NCBI GenBank assembly: GCA_964242625.1
Contig: CAXTAO010000004.1
Coordinates: forward strand, 97,687 to 161,686
Direction of reading: 5' to 3'
DNA: 64,000 bases
DNA from: JASLDZ01 sp964242625
GTDB lineage: Bacteria > Pseudomonadota > Alphaproteobacteria > Caulobacterales > Caulobacteraceae
Shown here in pieces: positions 25,644-34,685 of the stretch. Numbering within the stretch: position 1 is the stretch's first letter; every line of letters starts with the position of its first letter. The notes beneath the pieces are model-generated. The model saw only the letters and a list, made by a program, of their open reading frames with translations, was not told the origin of the DNA and searched no databases. The position numbers were made by a program, and so were the translations under genes.

Positions 25644-26852
25644 CTACTCGGCGGCGATGGCGTGGGCGGCGGGGTCCGCCTCGTGCAGGAACCGCTTCAC
25701 CGCGCGGGCGGCCTGGCGGATGCGGTGCTCGTTCTCGACGAGCCCGATGCGGACATAGCCCTCGCCGTATTCGCCGAAGCCGGCGCCGGGCGCGACGGCC
25801 ACCCCGGCCTCCTCGATCAGCGCCTTGGCGAACGCGAGGCTCCCCGCCTCGCGCCAGCGCTCGGGCAGCGGCGCCCAGGCGAACATGGAGGCGGGGGGCT
25901 GGGGGATCTCCCACCCGGCGCGCCCGAAGCTGCGCACCAGCTCGTCGCGGCGGCCCTTGTAGGTGGCGCGGATGGCGTCGACGCAATCCTGCGGGCCGCT
26001 GAGCGCTGTGGCGGCGGCGACCTGGATGGGCGTGTAGGCCCCGTAGTCGAGATAGCTCTTCACCCGCGCCAGCGCCGCGCAGATGCGCGCGGAGCCCACC
26101 ACCATGCCCATGCGCCAGCCCGCCATGGCGTAGGTCTTGGAGAGGCTGTTGACCTCGACCGCGATCTCCTTCGCCCCCTCGACCTGGAGCACGCTCGGCG
26201 GCGGGTTGTTCTCGAAGTAGATTTCCGAATACGCCACGTCCGACAGGATCAGGAGGTCGTGACGGCGCGCCAGCCGCACCGCCTCGCGGTAGAACTCGAG
26301 GTCCACCCACTGGGCTGTGGGGTTGGAGGGGTAACTCAGGATCAGGATAGAGGGCGGGGGCGCGGAGTTACGCACCGCCCGGTCGATGCCGGAAAGGTAT
26401 TGCTCGGGGCTGAGCGCGGGCACGTGGCGGATCACCCCGCCCGCCATGATGAACCCGTAGTGGTGGATCGGGTAGGCCGGGTTGGGGCAGATCACCGTGT
26501 CGCCGGGCGCGGTCAGCGCCTGGGCGAGGTTGGCGAAGCCCTCCTTGGAACCCAGGGTGGCGATCACCTCCGTCTCCGGGTCCAGCCGCACGCCGAAGCG
26601 CCGCTCGTAATAGCCGGCCATGGCGCGGCGCAGCCCGCCGATCCCCTTGGAGGCCGAATAACGTCCGCTCTTCGGGTCGCGCGCGGTCTCGACGAGCTTG
26701 TCGACGATGTGGGCGGGCGTGGGCATGTCGGGGTTGCCCATGCCGAAGTCGATGATGTCGGCCCCGTCCGCACGCAGCCGCGCCTTGAGGCGGTTCACCT
26801 CCTCGAAGACGTAGGGCGGCAGGCGCCGGATCTTGTGGAACTCGGGCGTCAC
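25644..26852 (-). CDS. class I/II aminotransferase (aspartate-family, AatC-like)
   Basis: 402-residue PLP aminotransferase; the PLP lysine is in SLSKTYAMAGWRMG, and the DYGAYTPIQVA and YPSNPTAQW segments place it in the fold-type I subgroup next to LL-diaminopimelate and alanine/aspartate aminotransferases. In many alphaproteobacteria this gene precedes hom, which suggests a role in aspartate-family amino acids, perhaps supplying aspartate or diaminopimelate precursors. Start is a GTG at 26852, overlapping the lipoprotein stop (GTGA). Substrate is inferred. Confidence 0.85.
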   Translation of the reverse strand: MTPEFHKIRRLPPYVFEEVNRLKARLRADGADIIDFGMGNPDMPTPAHIVDKLVETARDPKSGRYSASKGIGGLRRAMAGYYERRFGVRLDPETEVIATLGSKEGFANLAQALTAPGDTVICPNPAYPIHHYGFIMAGGVIRHVPALSPEQYLSGIDRAVRNSAPPPSILILSYPSNPTAQWVDLEFYREAVRLARRHDLLILSDVAYSEIYFENNPPPSVLQVEGAKEIAVEVNSLSKTYAMAGWRMGMVVGSARICAALARVKSYLDYGAYTPIQVAAATALSGPQDCVDAIRATYKGRRDELVRSFGRAGWEIPQPPASMFAWAPLPERWREAGSLAFAKALIEEAGVAVAPGAGFGEYGEGYVRIGLVENEHRIRQAARAVKRFLHEADPAAHAIAAE

Positions 26853-27331
26853 GGGCCGGGCGGTGAAACGGGCGGCGGCGGAGCGGCGGCGCGGCGCGTC
26901 TGCGCGGCCCAGGCCTCGGCGGTGGGCGTCTGGTCGGCGACGGGCGCCTCGCCGCCCTGGGACGCCGCCGCGCGGCTCGTGCTGAGGAAGCCCGCCTGGT
27001 CGCTTCCGCCCGCGGGATGGACGGCGATCCAACCGTCGAGCCGGTCGCGCTCGGCCACCTGCGCCTCGACCCGCGCCTTGAGGGCGGCGGGCGAGGGCGT
27101 GTTGCGCGGCGCGGGCGGCACGTCGCGGAACGAGGGGGTGACGAGACGCGCTCGCGTCGCGGCGAGGACGGCGGGGGCCACCGGGCTCTCCACGTTTACG
27201 CCATCCGCGACGGGCCCCGAGGCGTGGCGCAGGTCCGCGCACCCGCTCACGCCCAACGCCGCCCCCAGCACCGGGGCGATCGCCAGCGCGCACGCGCAGC
27301 GCGGAAGGACGGGCGGGAGCGTTCGCGGCAT
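26849..27331 (-). CDS. hypothetical lipoprotein
   Basis: 160 residues. N-terminal signal with lipobox VSG-C31, then a proline/alanine-rich region and a short charged segment (LKARVEAQVAERDRLDGW). No recognised domain. It is coupled by GTGA to the aminotransferase, an odd partner for an envelope protein; the coupling may reflect operon packing only. It is divergent from phaC across 80 bp. Role unknown. Confidence 0.65.
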   Translation of the reverse strand: MPRTLPPVLPRCACALAIAPVLGAALGVSGCADLRHASGPVADGVNVESPVAPAVLAATRARLVTPSFRDVPPAPRNTPSPAALKARVEAQVAERDRLDGWIAVHPAGGSDQAGFLSTSRAAASQGGEAPVADQTPTAEAWAAQTRRAAAPPPPVSPPGP

Positions 27332-27411
27332 CCTCTCGGTTATGCGATGATCGCCCGGCGGAGGAAAGCTCGCGCGACACCCTCCGCCATGCGCGACAAG
27401 GAGCAGCCCTC

Positions 27412-29349
27412 ATGGCCGACGACCGCGCGCAGGGCTTCTCTGAACCGCGCGATCCGCCCGCCACGGGACCGGTCGCCGCCGCGCCCGAGCTGGCCATGCC
27501 GTCGCCGGCGGGCGAGCCTCCCGGGCTGCAGGCGTGGGCGGGGCTGAACGCCTGGCTGACGCCGGACGGCCGGCGCGCGATGGACCAGCTCTCCGCCAAC
27601 CTGGCGCGCGCCGCCGCCACCGCCCAGGGCGCTCTGGCGGGGGCCGCCGCGCAGGGCGGGGGTCCCTCCGGCGACCCGCTGCACGCCGAGGCGGCGCTGC
27701 GCGCGGTGGGCGACAGCCTGCGCGCCCAGCCCGAGGCGCTGGCCCGCGCCCAGGCCGAGTTGCAGGAACGCTTCGCCGAGCTGTGGCGCACGACCGCGCG
27801 GCGCATGGCGGGCGAGACCGTGGAGCCGGTGGCGACGCCGCCCAATGGCGACAAGCGCTTCCTGGACCCCGACTGGAGCGCCAACCCTGCCTTCGACGTG
27901 ATCAAGCAGAGCTATCTGATCGCGTCCGAGTGGATGAACGGCCTGGTCGGCCTGGCCGAGGGCGTCGACCCGCTCCTGAAGCGCCAGGCCGAGTTCGCCA
28001 CGCGCATGGCCACGGACGCCGTCTCGCCCTCCAACAGCCTGTGGACCCACCCGGCGGCGTTGCGCGAGGCGCTACGGACGGAGGGGGAGAGCCTGGTGCG
28101 CGGCGCGCAGGCGCTGGCGCGCGACCTGCAGCGCGGCGGCGCGGATGGGATCGCCGTGGCCCAGACCCAGCCGGAGAAGTTCGAGGTGGGCGGCAACGTC
28201 GCCACCGCCCCCGGCAAGGTCGTCTTCCAGAACGCGCTGTTCCAGCTGATCCAGTTCTCGCCGACCACAGGGACGGTGCACGCCACGCCGCTCCTGATCC
28301 TGCCGCCCTGGATCAACAAATACTACATCCTCGACCTGCAGCCGAAGAACTCGATGATCCGCTGGCTGGTGGGCCAGGGCTTCACCGTGTTCGTCGCGTC
28401 GTGGGTGAACCCCGGCCCCGAGCTCTCCCAATACCGGCTGCACGACTACATGACCGAGGGCGCCTACACCGCGGTCGCCCAGGTGATGCGCCAGACGGGC
28501 CAGCCGCACGTCAACACCGTGGGCTACTGCATCGGCGGCACGCTCTTGGCCTGCACGCTGGCGCACATGGCCGCGCGCGGCGGGCCGGCGGCCAACGCCA
28601 TCGGCAGCGCCACCTTCTTCGCCGCCCAGCAGGACTTCGCCGAGGCGGGCGACCTCCTGATGTTCACCTCCGACGACTGGATGGCCGAGCTCAAGGCCCG
28701 CATGGAGGCGGCGGGCGGCGTCTTGCCCTCCAAGGCCATGGCCGACACCTTCAATGCGCTACGCGCCAACGACCTGATCTGGTCGTTCTTCGTGAACAAC
28801 TACCTCCTGGGCCGCGAGCCCGCCGCCTTCGATCTTCTGTTCTGGAACTCGGACCAGACGCGCATGCCGGGCCGGCTGCATGTCGAGTATCTCGAGGACT
28901 TCTATCGGAAGAACAAGCTGGCCCGCGGCGAGTTGGACCTGGGCGGCGAGCGGCTGGACCTCGGGGGTGTCACCACCCCCGTCTACGTGCAGAGCTCGCG
29001 CGAGGACCACATCGCGCCGATGCGCTCGGTCTACCGCGGCGCGAAGCTCTTCGGCGGTCCGACCACCTTCATCCTCGCGGGGTCGGGCCATATTGCGGGC
29101 GTGATCAACCATCCCGACGCGAAGAAGTACCAGCACTGGACCAACGCCGAGTTGCCCTCGACGGTCGAGGACTGGCTGGCGGGCGCCGCCCAGCATCCGG
29201 GCTCGTGGTGGCCGCACTGGGGCGCTTGGCTGGCCGAGCGCTCGGGCCCGCGCGTGCCCGCGCGCGATCCCGCCGCCGGCCCGCTGCCCGCGATTGAGGA
29301 CGCGCCGGGCAGCTATGTGAAGGTGCGGTCCGATGTCGTCGCCGCCTGA
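27412..29349 (+). CDS. phaC: class I polyhydroxyalkanoate synthase
   Basis: Polymerises 3-hydroxyacyl-CoA (mainly 3-hydroxybutyryl-CoA) into storage granules. 645 residues: N-terminal PhaC_N domain, then an alpha/beta-hydrolase domain with nucleophile C373 in GYCIGGTL, and catalytic D and H in SSREDHIAP and GSGHIAG. Size fits a stand-alone class I enzyme needing no PhaE/PhaR. AAGGAG precedes the ATG. phaA, phaB and phasin genes are not in the window. Confidence 0.95.
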   Translation: MADDRAQGFSEPRDPPATGPVAAAPELAMPSPAGEPPGLQAWAGLNAWLTPDGRRAMDQLSANLARAAATAQGALAGAAAQGGGPSGDPLHAEAALRAVGDSLRAQPEALARAQAELQERFAELWRTTARRMAGETVEPVATPPNGDKRFLDPDWSANPAFDVIKQSYLIASEWMNGLVGLAEGVDPLLKRQAEFATRMATDAVSPSNSLWTHPAALREALRTEGESLVRGAQALARDLQRGGADGIAVAQTQPEKFEVGGNVATAPGKVVFQNALFQLIQFSPTTGTVHATPLLILPPWINKYYILDLQPKNSMIRWLVGQGFTVFVASWVNPGPELSQYRLHDYMTEGAYTAVAQVMRQTGQPHVNTVGYCIGGTLLACTLAHMAARGGPAANAIGSATFFAAQQDFAEAGDLLMFTSDDWMAELKARMEAAGGVLPSKAMADTFNALRANDLIWSFFVNNYLLGREPAAFDLLFWNSDQTRMPGRLHVEYLEDFYRKNKLARGELDLGGERLDLGGVTTPVYVQSSREDHIAPMRSVYRGAKLFGGPTTFILAGSGHIAGVINHPDAKKYQHWTNAELPSTVEDWLAGAAQHPGSWWPHWGAWLAERSGPRVPARDPAAGPLPAIEDAPGSYVKVRSDVVAA

Positions 29350-29434
29350 CGCGGCCGCCCCTTCGCCTGAGGCTCGCGCCTCAGCGGTCCGCCGGGCGGC
29401 TTGCCAAGCCGAGGCCGCCGGGCGCGTATCGGGC

Positions 29435-30556
29435 ATGCGTTGCGCTTCAGCCTTTCTCGCCGCCGCCCTCCTCGCCGCTTCGGCGGTTGCAGCCCAGCCG
29501 CCCGCGGTGGGCGTGCGCGCCGCGCCTCCGCCGGAACCCGCCAAGTGGCCGACGCACGAGGGCGACTACGTCGCGCACGACTTCCGCTTCGCCGACGGCG
29601 AGATGCTGGCGGAGCTGCGCCTGCACTACACCACGCTGGGCGAACTCCGGCGCGACGCGGCGGGGCGCGTGACCAACGCGGTCATGGTGCTCCACGGCAC
29701 GGGCGGGACGGGCGCGCAGTTCCTGCGGCCGCAGTTCGCCGACGTGCTGTTTGCGCCGGGCGGCGCGCTCGACATCCGCCGCTGGTACGTGATCCTGCCC
29801 GACGGGATCGGCCACGGCCGCTCGTCCAAGCCGTCGGACGGGCTGCGGATGCGCTTCCCGCACTATGGCTACGCCGACATGGTGCGCGCCCAGCACCTCC
29901 TCCTGGCTGAGGGGCTGCACGTGGACAAGCTGCGGCTCCTCATGGGCACGTCCATGGGATGCATGCACGACTTCGTCTGGGCCGAGACCTACCCGGGTTT
30001 CGCGCAGGCGGTCATGCCGCTCGCCTGCAACGTGCGCGAGATCGCCGGGCGCAACCGGATGTGGCGGCGCATGACGGTGGAGGCGATCGAGCGTGATCCG
30101 GCGTGGCGCGGCGGCGACTACGCCGCCGAGCCGGGAAACGGCCTGCGCGACGCCGCCGACTTCCTGCTGATCGCGGGCTCGGCGCCCCTGCCCATGCAGA
30201 ACGCTTACCCGAACGCCGCAAAGGCCGACGCCTATCTGCACGATTACGAGCGTAAGGCGGTGGCCGACACCGACGCCGACGACCTGATCTATCAGGTGGA
30301 CGCCTCGCGCGACTACGACCCCCTGCCCGGGCTGGAGCGGATCACCGCGCCCGTGACCTGGGTCAACTCGGGCGACGACTTCATCAACCCGCCCGAGCTC
30401 GGCCTCGCGCAGGAGGACGTGAAGCGCATCGCTCACGGCCGATTCGTACTGATTCCGGCGAGTGCGCAGACTCACGGCCACGGCACCCATACCTGGGCCG
30501 CGCTTTGGCAGCACCAGCTGCGGGCCTTGCTGGCCCGCTCGGGCCCCCTGCCCTAG
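29435..30556 (+). CDS. exported MetX-like alpha/beta hydrolase
   Basis: 373 residues. An N-terminal signal peptide (MRCASAFLAAALLAASAVAAQ) leads into an alpha/beta-hydrolase resembling homoserine O-acetyltransferase. The nucleophile elbow is GTSMGC (S173), not the GGSMGG of true MetX, and the acid/base appear in NSGDDFINP and HGHGTH. Since homoserine acetylation is cytoplasmic, a periplasmic esterase or lactonase is more likely. The frame also allows a start at 29333 overlapping phaC; the signal peptide favours 29435. Its stop overlaps argC's stop (CTAG). Confidence 0.75.
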   Translation: MRCASAFLAAALLAASAVAAQPPAVGVRAAPPPEPAKWPTHEGDYVAHDFRFADGEMLAELRLHYTTLGELRRDAAGRVTNAVMVLHGTGGTGAQFLRPQFADVLFAPGGALDIRRWYVILPDGIGHGRSSKPSDGLRMRFPHYGYADMVRAQHLLLAEGLHVDKLRLLMGTSMGCMHDFVWAETYPGFAQAVMPLACNVREIAGRNRMWRRMTVEAIERDPAWRGGDYAAEPGNGLRDAADFLLIAGSAPLPMQNAYPNAAKADAYLHDYERKAVADTDADDLIYQVDASRDYDPLPGLERITAPVTWVNSGDDFINPPELGLAQEDVKRIAHGRFVLIPASAQTHGHGTHTWAALWQHQLRALLARSGPLP

Positions 30557-31491
30557 CCGGCGTCGAGCCCGAACATCAGCTCGAGATTCTGCACGGCCGC
30601 GCCGCTCGCGCCCTTGCCGAGGTTGTCGAGGCGCGCGACCACACGGGCCTGACGGGTCTCCTCCGAGCCGAACACGAAGAGCTGCAGCCGGTCGGTCCCG
30701 TTCAGCGCCTCGGGATCGAGCGTCTTCAGCGCGCGCGCCGCCTCGAGACCGACGACCTCGACGTGGCGCTGGCCGGCGTAGCGCTCGGCCAGGTGCATAT
30801 GCACGTCGGCGAGGCGCGGCGCGGCCGGCAGCGCCCAGAGCTGGAGCGGAACCTCCACCAGCATGCCCTGGGCGAAGCGGCCCACCGCGGGGGCGAACAG
30901 GGGGTCGTGGGTCAGGCCGGCGTGGTCGCGCATCTCCACCACGTGCTTGTGCGCGAAGTGCAGGCCGTAGAGCCTGTAGGGCGTCTCGACGTACTCCGGC
31001 GCTTCGGAGTCCTCGAACTCGGCGATCATGGCCCGGCCGCCGCCGGAGTAGCCGGACACGGCGTTGACGCTCACCGGCCAGTCGCGCGGGACCAGCCCCG
31101 CGTCGACCAGCGGACGTACGAGCGCCAGGAAGCCTGTGGGATAGCAGCCGGGGTTGGAGACGCGGGCGGCGACGCGGATCGCCTCGGCGTGCGCGGGCGA
31201 GAGCTCGGGGAAGCCGTACGCCCAGCCGGGCGAAACACGGTGGGCGGTGGAGGCGTCGATCACCCGAACGCCGGGCTGGCGGATCAGCGCCACAGCCTCG
31301 CGCGCCGCGTCGTCGGGCAGGCAGAGCACCACCGCGTCGGCGGCGTTCAAGAGGTCGGCGCGGGCCCCCGCGTCCTTGCGGCGCGCGGGGTCTATGGACA
31401 GGAGCTCGACGTCCGCGCGGCCGGCCAGGCGGTCGCGGATCTGCAGGCCCGTCGTGCCCGCCTCGCCGTCGATGAACACGCGCACCGCCAT
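30553..31491 (-). CDS. argC: N-acetyl-gamma-glutamyl-phosphate reductase (type 2)
   Basis: NADPH-dependent reduction in arginine synthesis. 312 residues, the short ArgC2 class: it starts AVRVFIDGEAGTTGLQI, with catalytic Cys in SNPGCYPTG and the later segment HAHKHVVEM-type (FAHKHVVEM). ATG at 31491; the frame remains open upstream into rpsI without family match. Third gene after rplM-rpsI, a conserved alphaproteobacterial arrangement. Its stop shares the CTAG with the converging hydrolase gene. Confidence 0.94.
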   Translation of the reverse strand: MAVRVFIDGEAGTTGLQIRDRLAGRADVELLSIDPARRKDAGARADLLNAADAVVLCLPDDAAREAVALIRQPGVRVIDASTAHRVSPGWAYGFPELSPAHAEAIRVAARVSNPGCYPTGFLALVRPLVDAGLVPRDWPVSVNAVSGYSGGGRAMIAEFEDSEAPEYVETPYRLYGLHFAHKHVVEMRDHAGLTHDPLFAPAVGRFAQGMLVEVPLQLWALPAAPRLADVHMHLAERYAGQRHVEVVGLEAARALKTLDPEALNGTDRLQLFVFGSEETRQARVVARLDNLGKGASGAAVQNLELMFGLDAG

Positions 31492-31574
31492 GAGGGCCTC
31501 CGATGCGGATGCGGAAAGGGCGCCCCGGTTCCCCGGAGCGCCCTCGCCAGAACGATCGTCCCTTGCGGGACCGA

Positions 31575-32123
31575 TCAGCGCTTGGAGAACTGGAAGGAGC
31601 GACGGGCCTTGGCGCGGCCGTACTTCTTGCGCTCGACCACGCGGCTGTCGCGGGTGAGGAAGCCGTGGGGCTTCAGCGCCGCGCGCAGGCCGGGCTCGTA
31701 ATAGGTCAGCGCCTTGGACAGGCCGTGGCGGATGGCGCCCGCCTGGCCCGAGAGGCCTGAGCCCTCGACAGTCACCTGCACGTCGAACTGCGTCAGCCGG
31801 TCGGTGACGGCCAGCGGCTGGGCGATCATCATGCGCAGCACGGGACGGGCGAAGTAGGTCTCCTGGTCGCGGCCATTGATGGTGATGCGGCCGTGGCCGG
31901 GCTTGATCCACACGCGCGCGATGGCGTTCTTGCGCTTGCCGGTGGCGTAGGCGCGCCCCTGGGCGTCGATCTTGGGCTCGCGGATCACCGCCGCCTCGGC
32001 CAGCGCGCCGGGGTTGGAGGACAGGCCGGCCAGGGCGTCGAAGCCCTGCCCGCGGGTGACGCCCTGGCCGCGGTCGCCCTGCGAGGCGGCCTGGTCGATC
32101 TCGGTGGTCGAAACGTCGCTCAT
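31575..32123 (-). CDS. rpsI: 30S ribosomal protein S9
   Basis: Small-subunit head protein whose C-terminal tail, ending FQFSKR, reaches the P site. 182 residues; the S9 core (YATGKRKNAIARVWIKPG) starts only around residue 59, so there is an unusually long N-terminal extension of low complexity. ATG at 32123 overlaps the rplM stop (TGATG), supporting this start. Followed by argC after 83 bp. Confidence 0.95.
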   Translation of the reverse strand: MSDVSTTEIDQAASQGDRGQGVTRGQGFDALAGLSSNPGALAEAAVIREPKIDAQGRAYATGKRKNAIARVWIKPGHGRITINGRDQETYFARPVLRMMIAQPLAVTDRLTQFDVQVTVEGSGLSGQAGAIRHGLSKALTYYEPGLRAALKPHGFLTRDSRVVERKKYGRAKARRSFQFSKR

Positions 32124-32599
32124 CAGGCGCCCCGCACGTTCTTGGAGTTGAGGTCGGCGAAGGAGATCGCCTCGGGCGACTGCGCCTGGTGAGTGTGCTC
32201 GGGGCCGGCGAACACGTGCAGCTGCGTCATCTGCTTGCGGGCGAGCGGGCTCTCCTTGGGCAGCATGCGCTCCACCGCCTTTCGGATCACGCGGTCGGGG
32301 AACTTGCCGCCCAGGACCTTCTCGGCCGTGCGCTCCTTGATCCCGCCGGGGTGGCCGGTATGCCAGTAGTAGATCTGCTGGGTCAGCTTGTTGCCCGTGA
32401 AGCGCACCTTGTCGGCGTTGACGATCACCACGTGATCGCCGCAGTCGACATGGGGCGTGTAGTCGGGGCGGTGCTTGCCGCGCAGGCGCATGGCCACGAA
32501 CGAGGCGAGGCGGCCGACCACCGCGTCCTGGGCATCGACCAGGATCCACTTCTTCTCGACGGCCGCCGGCTTCAGCGAAGCCGTGGTCTTGTTCAGCAT
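32123..32599 (-). CDS. rplM: 50S ribosomal protein L13
   Basis: Early-assembly large-subunit protein. 158 residues, with KKWILVDAQDAVVGRLAS, the YYWHTGHPGGIKE segment and RMLPKESPLARKQM typical of L13. First gene of rplM-rpsI-argC; its promoter must lie in the 165 bp shared with the end of ctaA. Confidence 0.97.
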   Translation of the reverse strand: MLNKTTASLKPAAVEKKWILVDAQDAVVGRLASFVAMRLRGKHRPDYTPHVDCGDHVVIVNADKVRFTGNKLTQQIYYWHTGHPGGIKERTAEKVLGGKFPDRVIRKAVERMLPKESPLARKQMTQLHVFAGPEHTHQAQSPEAISFADLNSKNVRGA

Positions 32600-32764
32600 G
32601 GAGGGTGGTCCGTCATGGAGCCGCGCCGGCCGAGAAACGGCGGCGCTGGAGGCACGGGCGTGTACGGGAGACCACGCCCGCGTGTCAAGTTCGCGCGTTG
32701 CGGAACGCGCAATCGCTTGCGCCACAAGCCGTCCAGCCCTGCGGTACTCCGCTACCCATTTTCG

Positions 32765-33808
32765 TCATACGCGACGGGCGCGCCAAGCCGTCGCCAGCGC
32801 CAGCCCCAGCACGGCCACAGCGCCGAGCTGGTGCACGCCGCCCATCCACGCCGGGTCGCCCATCAGGAGCGTGCCAATGCCCAACAGCATCTGGAGGAAG
32901 ACCGCGCCCGCGAGCGCGTGGCCGAGTGCGCGCACCGTGGGAGGCGTGTCGCGGCCCAGCCGCAGCGCCACGGCGAAGGCCAGCGCGGCGACGAACAGGG
33001 CGTAGCCCCAGAGCCTATGGTTGAACTGCACCGCCGGCTGGCTGTGCAGGAGCGAGCCCAGCCACGAAGCGCCGGGCGCGACATAGTCCTCCGGGAACCA
33101 GCGCCCGCCCATGCGGGGCCAGTCGCCGTCGATCAGACCGGCCCGGCTTCCGGCGACAAGCGCGCCGAGGAGACACTGGCAGTAGGCCATCGCCAGGAGC
33201 GCGGGGGGCGCCCAGTTCAGGCGGCCCGAGGCGAAGCCGCCTGCGCGTCCGCGGCCCTCCCACGCCTCCAGCCCGACCCACAGGCAAGCGCTGAACAGGA
33301 GGAGCGCCAGTCCCAGGTGCGTCGCCAGCCGCTCCGGCGCTACGGCTATGCGGTCCTGCAGCCCGCTCGCCACCATCCACCAGCCCACCACACCCTGCAG
33401 CGCACCAAGCGCGAGAATGCCGACGCAGGGACCGACGAGGCGGCGGGGGATGCGCTTCAGCGCCAGGAAGACGAAGAACGGCAGGAAGGCCACGAGCCCC
33501 GTGACCCGGCCGAGCAGGCGGTGGCTCCACTCCCACCAGAAGATGCCCTTGAACTGGTCCAGCGTCATGCCGGCGTTGACGAGCCGATACTGCGGAATGC
33601 GCTGATAGGCGGCGAACTCGCTCGCCCAGTCGGCGGCCGAGAGCGGCGGCAGGGTTCCGCGGATCGGCTTCCACGACGTGATGGACAGGCCCGAGCCGGT
33701 GAGGCGGGTCGCGCCGCCCACCACCACCATCGCCACCACGAGCGCCGCCAGGAGGAACAGCCATGCGGCGACCGACCGCGACCGCTCCTTGTTGTAGCTC
33801 CAGCGCAT
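32765..33808 (-). CDS. ctaA: heme A synthase (COX15/CtaA)
   Basis: Inner-membrane enzyme oxidising heme O to heme A for cytochrome oxidase. 347 residues with about eight transmembrane segments; WEWSHRLLGR and QFNHRLWGYALF carry the conserved histidines in two of the four helices, with THLGLALLLFS and VHQLGAVAVLG giving the others. GATRLTGSGLSI near the N-terminus is the family signature. ATG at 33808 starts MRWSYNKERSRSV. Divergent from the DUF2842 gene. Confidence 0.94.
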   Translation of the reverse strand: MRWSYNKERSRSVAAWLFLLAALVVAMVVVGGATRLTGSGLSITSWKPIRGTLPPLSAADWASEFAAYQRIPQYRLVNAGMTLDQFKGIFWWEWSHRLLGRVTGLVAFLPFFVFLALKRIPRRLVGPCVGILALGALQGVVGWWMVASGLQDRIAVAPERLATHLGLALLLFSACLWVGLEAWEGRGRAGGFASGRLNWAPPALLAMAYCQCLLGALVAGSRAGLIDGDWPRMGGRWFPEDYVAPGASWLGSLLHSQPAVQFNHRLWGYALFVAALAFAVALRLGRDTPPTVRALGHALAGAVFLQMLLGIGTLLMGDPAWMGGVHQLGAVAVLGLALATAWRARRV

Positions 33809-33905
33809 GGGCTCTCCCGACAGGGGGCCGCTCCCTAGACCCCGGGCGTCGTGGCGTCCATGAAGGTCGCCCCGTCCCCCGCTCGCCAGGAGCCCGCCCC
33901 ACCCC

Positions 33906-34124
33906 ATGCCGACGCGGCTGCGCAAGCTTCTGGGCTCGTTCGCGGTGGTGGTGTTCATCGTGTTGTACGTAGGCGTTGCGGGGGCCGTTTACAGGTTCGT
34001 GCCCGCGCATCCGCTCGCGCGACTGGCTTACTTCGCGGTGGTCGGCCTGAGCTGGGGGTTGCCGCTCCTGCCGCTGATCCGCTGGATGAACGGCGCGCCG
34101 CCGGATCGCCCCGCGCCACGCTAG
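33906..34124 (+). CDS. DUF2842 small membrane protein
   Basis: 72 residues: one helix at about 11-33 and a second at about 43-62, ending in the family-typical GLPLLPLIRWM. Conserved in alphaproteobacteria, function unknown. It stands alone between ctaA and a cupin gene, divergent from ctaA; this neighbourhood suggests, but does not show, a link to cytochrome oxidase assembly. Confidence 0.75.
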   Translation: MPTRLRKLLGSFAVVVFIVLYVGVAGAVYRFVPAHPLARLAYFAVVGLSWGLPLLPLIRWMNGAPPDRPAPR

Positions 34125-34195
34125 AAAGCGGACCCGCGCGGACGAGTCCCAGCCCTCCGCCGCGATGCTTAGCGCCGCCCTCTGCGCGAGGCCGA

Positions 34196-34615
34196 TTACG
34201 AGGCGCGCTCGCTCGCCGACGCCCCGTACTGCTCGTCGCTCACCGGCTCGAGCCAGTCGACGTTCACGCCGTCGACGGCTTCGGTGACGGCGAGGTGGCT
34301 CATACCACAGTGGGCCGTCGCCCCGTGCCAGTGCTTCTCCCCGGCCGAGAAGAAGACGGTGTCGCCCGGCCCGACCGTCTCCACCGGGCCGCCGTCATGC
34401 TGCACCCAGCCCTGGCCGGCGGTGATGACGATCGTCTGCCCGGCCGGGTGGGTGTGCCACACCGTGCGCGCGCCGGGGGCGAAGGTGACGCTGGCGGTCG
34501 AGGCGCGGCCCGGCGCTTCGGGCATGGCGACATTGTCGACCCGGACGACGCCCGTGAAGTTGTCGGGCGTGGACCCCGGTCGGGAGGGCGCCGAGGCGTT
34601 GCGGGTGATCTTCAT
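34196..34615 (-). CDS. cupin-domain protein (mandelonitrile-lyase/carboxymuconolactone-linked type)
   Basis: 139-residue single-domain cupin. Metal ligands are visible in HTHPAGQTIVI and GEKHWHGA. The pattern (R-x-N-x-PSRPGS start, TVWHTHPAGQ) is that of small cupins often annotated as (R)-mandelonitrile lyase-like or quercetinase-like; the substrate is unknown. No operon partner; the next gene is 71 bp away. Confidence 0.8.
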   Translation of the reverse strand: MKITRNASAPSRPGSTPDNFTGVVRVDNVAMPEAPGRASTASVTFAPGARTVWHTHPAGQTIVITAGQGWVQHDGGPVETVGPGDTVFFSAGEKHWHGATAHCGMSHLAVTEAVDGVNVDWLEPVSDEQYGASASERAS

Positions 34616-34685
34616 CGTGGTTTCTCTCGCCGAGCTGGCGGCGGACCGCGCTGTGAACGCCGAAACCGCCCGGCTCGCCCGCGGC

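Noticed and set aside
24594..27350. Very long open frame on the plus strand opposite hom and the aminotransferase
   Set aside because: Antisense open frames are expected at this GC content; the translation is low-complexity Arg/Gly/His with no domain, whereas the minus-strand genes match known families.
29333..29434. Upstream start of the MetX-like gene overlapping phaC
   Set aside because: The extra residues hide the signal peptide and lack family similarity; ATG at 29435 is preferred.
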